DNA of 7,871 bases, from contig CAIUKZ010000043.1 of NCBI GenBank assembly GCA_903899865.1, positions 1 to 7,871 of the forward strand, written 5' to 3'. Position numbers and translations under genes: made by a program. Position 1 is the stretch's first letter, and each line of letters starts with the position of its first letter. The DNA comes from an uncultured Bacteroidales bacterium. GTDB taxonomy: Bacteria; Bacteroidota; Bacteroidia; Bacteroidales; Paludibacteraceae. Positions 5,744 to 7,871 of the stretch are shown piece by piece. The notes under the pieces are model-generated. The model made no database searches. It was not told where the DNA came from and saw only the letters and a program-made list of their open reading frames with translations.

Positions 5744-7871
5744 TTCTTTTTGGTGGCAGTTGTTTCTGTTGTAGGTGTTGGAGCATCGCCACCACACCCT
5801 TGGTTGGGATTAAAAGAACTTGGCACTTCAAATTGTTCATTGGCAGAATACCCAAGGTCTGGATCGGCCAACACTTTTTTCATATACAGTGCCCAAATAG
5901 GCAAAGCCATGGCAGCTCCTTGTCCTTCGGATATATTATCAAAGTGTATGGATCTGTCTTCACCACCAACCCACGCACCCGACACCAGTGATGGGGTGTA
6001 GCCCATAAACCAACCATCCGAGTTGTTTTGTGTAGTTCCTGTTTTACCGCCCATAGGCATGGTCAATCCATATCTGTTTCTGATGCGTGACCCAGTACCG
6101 CCATCAATAACAGCACGCATGATGTATATCATTTTGTTTGCTGTCTCTTGGCTGAAAATTTCGTGCATTTGGGGATTAAATTTCTTGATTACATTACCGT
6201 TGGCATCCTCTATGCGTGTTACAAGCAATGGCTCAACTCTGATTCCTTTGTTAGGGAAAGCAGTGTAGGCTTGTACCATCTCGGAAATTGATATTTCGCA
6301 TGGTCCCAAGCAAAGTGAAACAACAGGATCTAACTTAGATCGAATACCAAATGAACGCATCAATTTTACTAACGATTCTGGTGTAAATAAGCTCATCAGG
6401 TACGCCGAAATCCAGTTGTTAGAATTCGCTAAGCCCCATTTCAAAGTAACGGTTTCACCAATATGATCTTTTGATACGTTTTTTGGTGTCCACTTTTCAC
6501 CAGTTCCAGTAGTGAGTGTGATGGGTTGTAGTACTGTTTTGTCACAAGGCCACATACCTTCTTCCATGGCTAAAGTGTAAAGGTAGGGTTTAACAGTTGA
6601 TCCCACTTGCCTTCTACCTACGCTCACCATGTCATATTGAAATTGTGCGAAATTTGGACCTCCAACATAAGCTTTCACCCATCCTGAATGTGGATCCATG
6701 GACATAAATCCACATCGTAGGAAGTGTTTATGGTAACGAATGGAGTCCATGGGTGACATGATGGTATCAATGATTCCGCTATATGAAAAAACTTGCATCT
6801 CTATTCGTTGTCGGAAAGCATTATCAATTTCTACTTCCGATGCACCCTCTGCTTTCATTCTAAGGTATCGTTCAGATTGTTTTTTTGAACGAACCATGAT
6901 GTCATTTATTTCATTTGCTGAAACATTTCTTGCAAAAGGTGCGTAACTCCTTTTGCGTTTTTCTTTAAAAAATGTGGCTTGAATCTCTTTCATGTGTTCC
7001 TCTACAGCCTCTTCTGCAAATCGTTGCATACGAGAGTCAATGGTGGTGTATATCTTAAGCCCATCAGTGTAGATATTATATGGGGTACCATCTGCTTTTT
7101 TGTTTTTTACACAAAAGCCATACAATGGATTATTTTCCCACATCCACTTGTCATCCTCATATTTATCTTGTTGCCAACTGGCATAATTGCTTTTGTCTGG
7201 TTCAGTTGCTATCAAAATGCTTCTGAGGTATTCTCTGAAATAGGTCGCAGTACCAAGTCGGTGGTCTACTTTCTGATACTTTAGTGTAAGTGGAATTACT
7301 TTGAGTGAATCATATTGACGATCAGTGATAAAGTCGGCTTTACGCATTTGATTGAGAACCACGTTTCTGCGTTGCTTCGTTCTTTCGTTGTATCTTACAG
7401 GATTGAAGTAGGAGGGGTTTTTGCACATTCCAATTAATGTGGCTGCTTCTTCGATTTTCAGTTTGGCAGGTGAGGTGCTGAAATAAATTTGCGCAGCAGA
7501 TTTAATCCCTACGGCATTGTTTAGAAAATCAAATTGGTTAAGGTACATTGCCAATATTTCTTCTTTGGTGTAAAGTCTTTCCAAATCAACAGAAATAACC
7601 CATTCAATTGGTTTTTGAAGGGCACGTTGAATGGCATTTTCAGCCACAGGTGAGTATAATTGTTTGGCCAGCTGTTGTGTGATGGTACTTCCACCTCCCG
7701 AACTTTTGCGATGAAAAATGCCACGAAGGATAAACGATCTAGTCAGAGCTCTACCATCTATGCCTGAATGATCATAATAACGAACATCTTCAGTGGCAAT
7801 AAGCGCATTAGTTACATTAGGAGATATTTCATTGTAATGAACGCCAACTCTATTTTCTTTGTTGAAAAAAT
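5740..7871 (-). CDS. mrcA: Class A penicillin-binding protein, PBP1A type (5' end missing)
   Basis: The gene enters from the right edge; 709 residues are visible, lacking probably the cytoplasmic tail and membrane anchor. It is a bifunctional peptidoglycan synthase acting on the outer face of the inner membrane. In visible numbering, the GT51 glycosyltransferase domain has TEDVRYYDHSG with catalytic Glu27 (Tyr in place of the usual Phe), then GGSTITQQLAKQ (about 59-70), QKPIEW in place of the usual RKxxE, and a YLN motif. A lysine- and glutamate-rich linker follows. The transpeptidase domain carries all three active-site motifs: STVK with nucleophile Ser424, SNN (483-485) and KTGT (609-612). 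The C-terminal tail is Thr-rich and ends at TGA 5740-5742. An apparent GTG start at 7647 is internal: the frame stays open and homologous through the GT51 motifs to the window edge. The TPR gene follows with a 4-base overlap. Confidence 0.95.
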   Translation of the reverse strand, partial: FFNKENRVGVHYNEISPNVTNALIATEDVRYYDHSGIDGRALTRSFILRGIFHRKSSGGGSTITQQLAKQLYSPVAENAIQRALQKPIEWVISVDLERLYTKEEILAMYLNQFDFLNNAVGIKSAAQIYFSTSPAKLKIEEAATLIGMCKNPSYFNPVRYNERTKQRRNVVLNQMRKADFITDRQYDSLKVIPLTLKYQKVDHRLGTATYFREYLRSILIATEPDKSNYASWQQDKYEDDKWMWENNPLYGFCVKNKKADGTPYNIYTDGLKIYTTIDSRMQRFAEEAVEEHMKEIQATFFKEKRKRSYAPFARNVSANEINDIMVRSKKQSERYLRMKAEGASEVEIDNAFRQRIEMQVFSYSGIIDTIMSPMDSIRYHKHFLRCGFMSMDPHSGWVKAYVGGPNFAQFQYDMVSVGRRQVGSTVKPYLYTLAMEEGMWPCDKTVLQPITLTTGTGEKWTPKNVSKDHIGETVTLKWGLANSNNWISAYLMSLFTPESLVKLMRSFGIRSKLDPVVSLCLGPCEISISEMVQAYTAFPNKGIRVEPLLVTRIEDANGNVIKKFNPQMHEIFSQETANKMIYIMRAVIDGGTGSRIRNRYGLTMPMGGKTGTTQNNSDGWFMGYTPSLVSGAWVGGEDRSIHFDNISEGQGAAMALPIWALYMKKVLADPDLGYSANEQFEVPSSFNPNQGCGGDAPTPTTETTATKKN

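Noticed and set aside
7645..7647. GTG at 7647 as the start of the penicillin-binding protein
   Set aside because: The frame continues upstream through GGSTITQQLAKQLYSPVAEN and TEDVRYYDHSG, the conserved GT51 motifs, so this codon is an internal valine.

Overview
The window looks like a chromosomal segment from a member of the Bacteroidota. It is AT-rich. Two promoter-like TAnnTTTG boxes sit in front of genes, Shine-Dalgarno sequences are not evident, and a DUF4293-like protein tail is present. The OxyR and penicillin-binding protein sequences also have the form I associate with this phylum. No transposase, phage gene, tRNA, rRNA or CRISPR array is visible. Assignment below phylum is not possible from the sequence alone.

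Layout, left to right: (1) the last 40 codons of a DUF4293-like membrane protein on +, followed by a good intrinsic terminator. (2) A gene for an exported MsrB-MsrA methionine sulfoxide reductase fusion (489-1418, +). It is bracketed by two direct copies of an unannotated, non-coding, highly structured repeat of about 245 bp (193-437 and 1471-1710). (3) A divergent pair: a secreted TraB/GumN-family protein (1730-2602, -) and an OxyR-type LysR regulator (2799-3725, +), which share a 196-bp promoter region. (4) Two nt after the oxyR stop, a convergent operon on -: a class A penicillin-binding protein (PBP1A type, entering from beyond the right edge) and a secreted protein of two TPR blocks (3728-5743). 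The TPR gene most likely begins at a TTG codon that overlaps the PBP stop codon.

Functionally, the left half has an oxidative-stress flavour. OxyR senses peroxide through Cys199/Cys208, and MsrBA repairs oxidised methionine in proteins outside the cytoplasm. No OxyR site is visible upstream of msrBA, so a regulatory link is only suggested by proximity. The right half is a cell-wall module: a bifunctional peptidoglycan synthase probably translationally coupled to a secreted TPR protein, which may be its partner.

The least explained item is the repeat. Its two copies agree at 79 of 83 positions across the core, the core differences mostly avoid the stems, and inverted repeats are nested around two or three hairpins. 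In one arm the sequence has diverged between the copies while the ability to pair has been kept.
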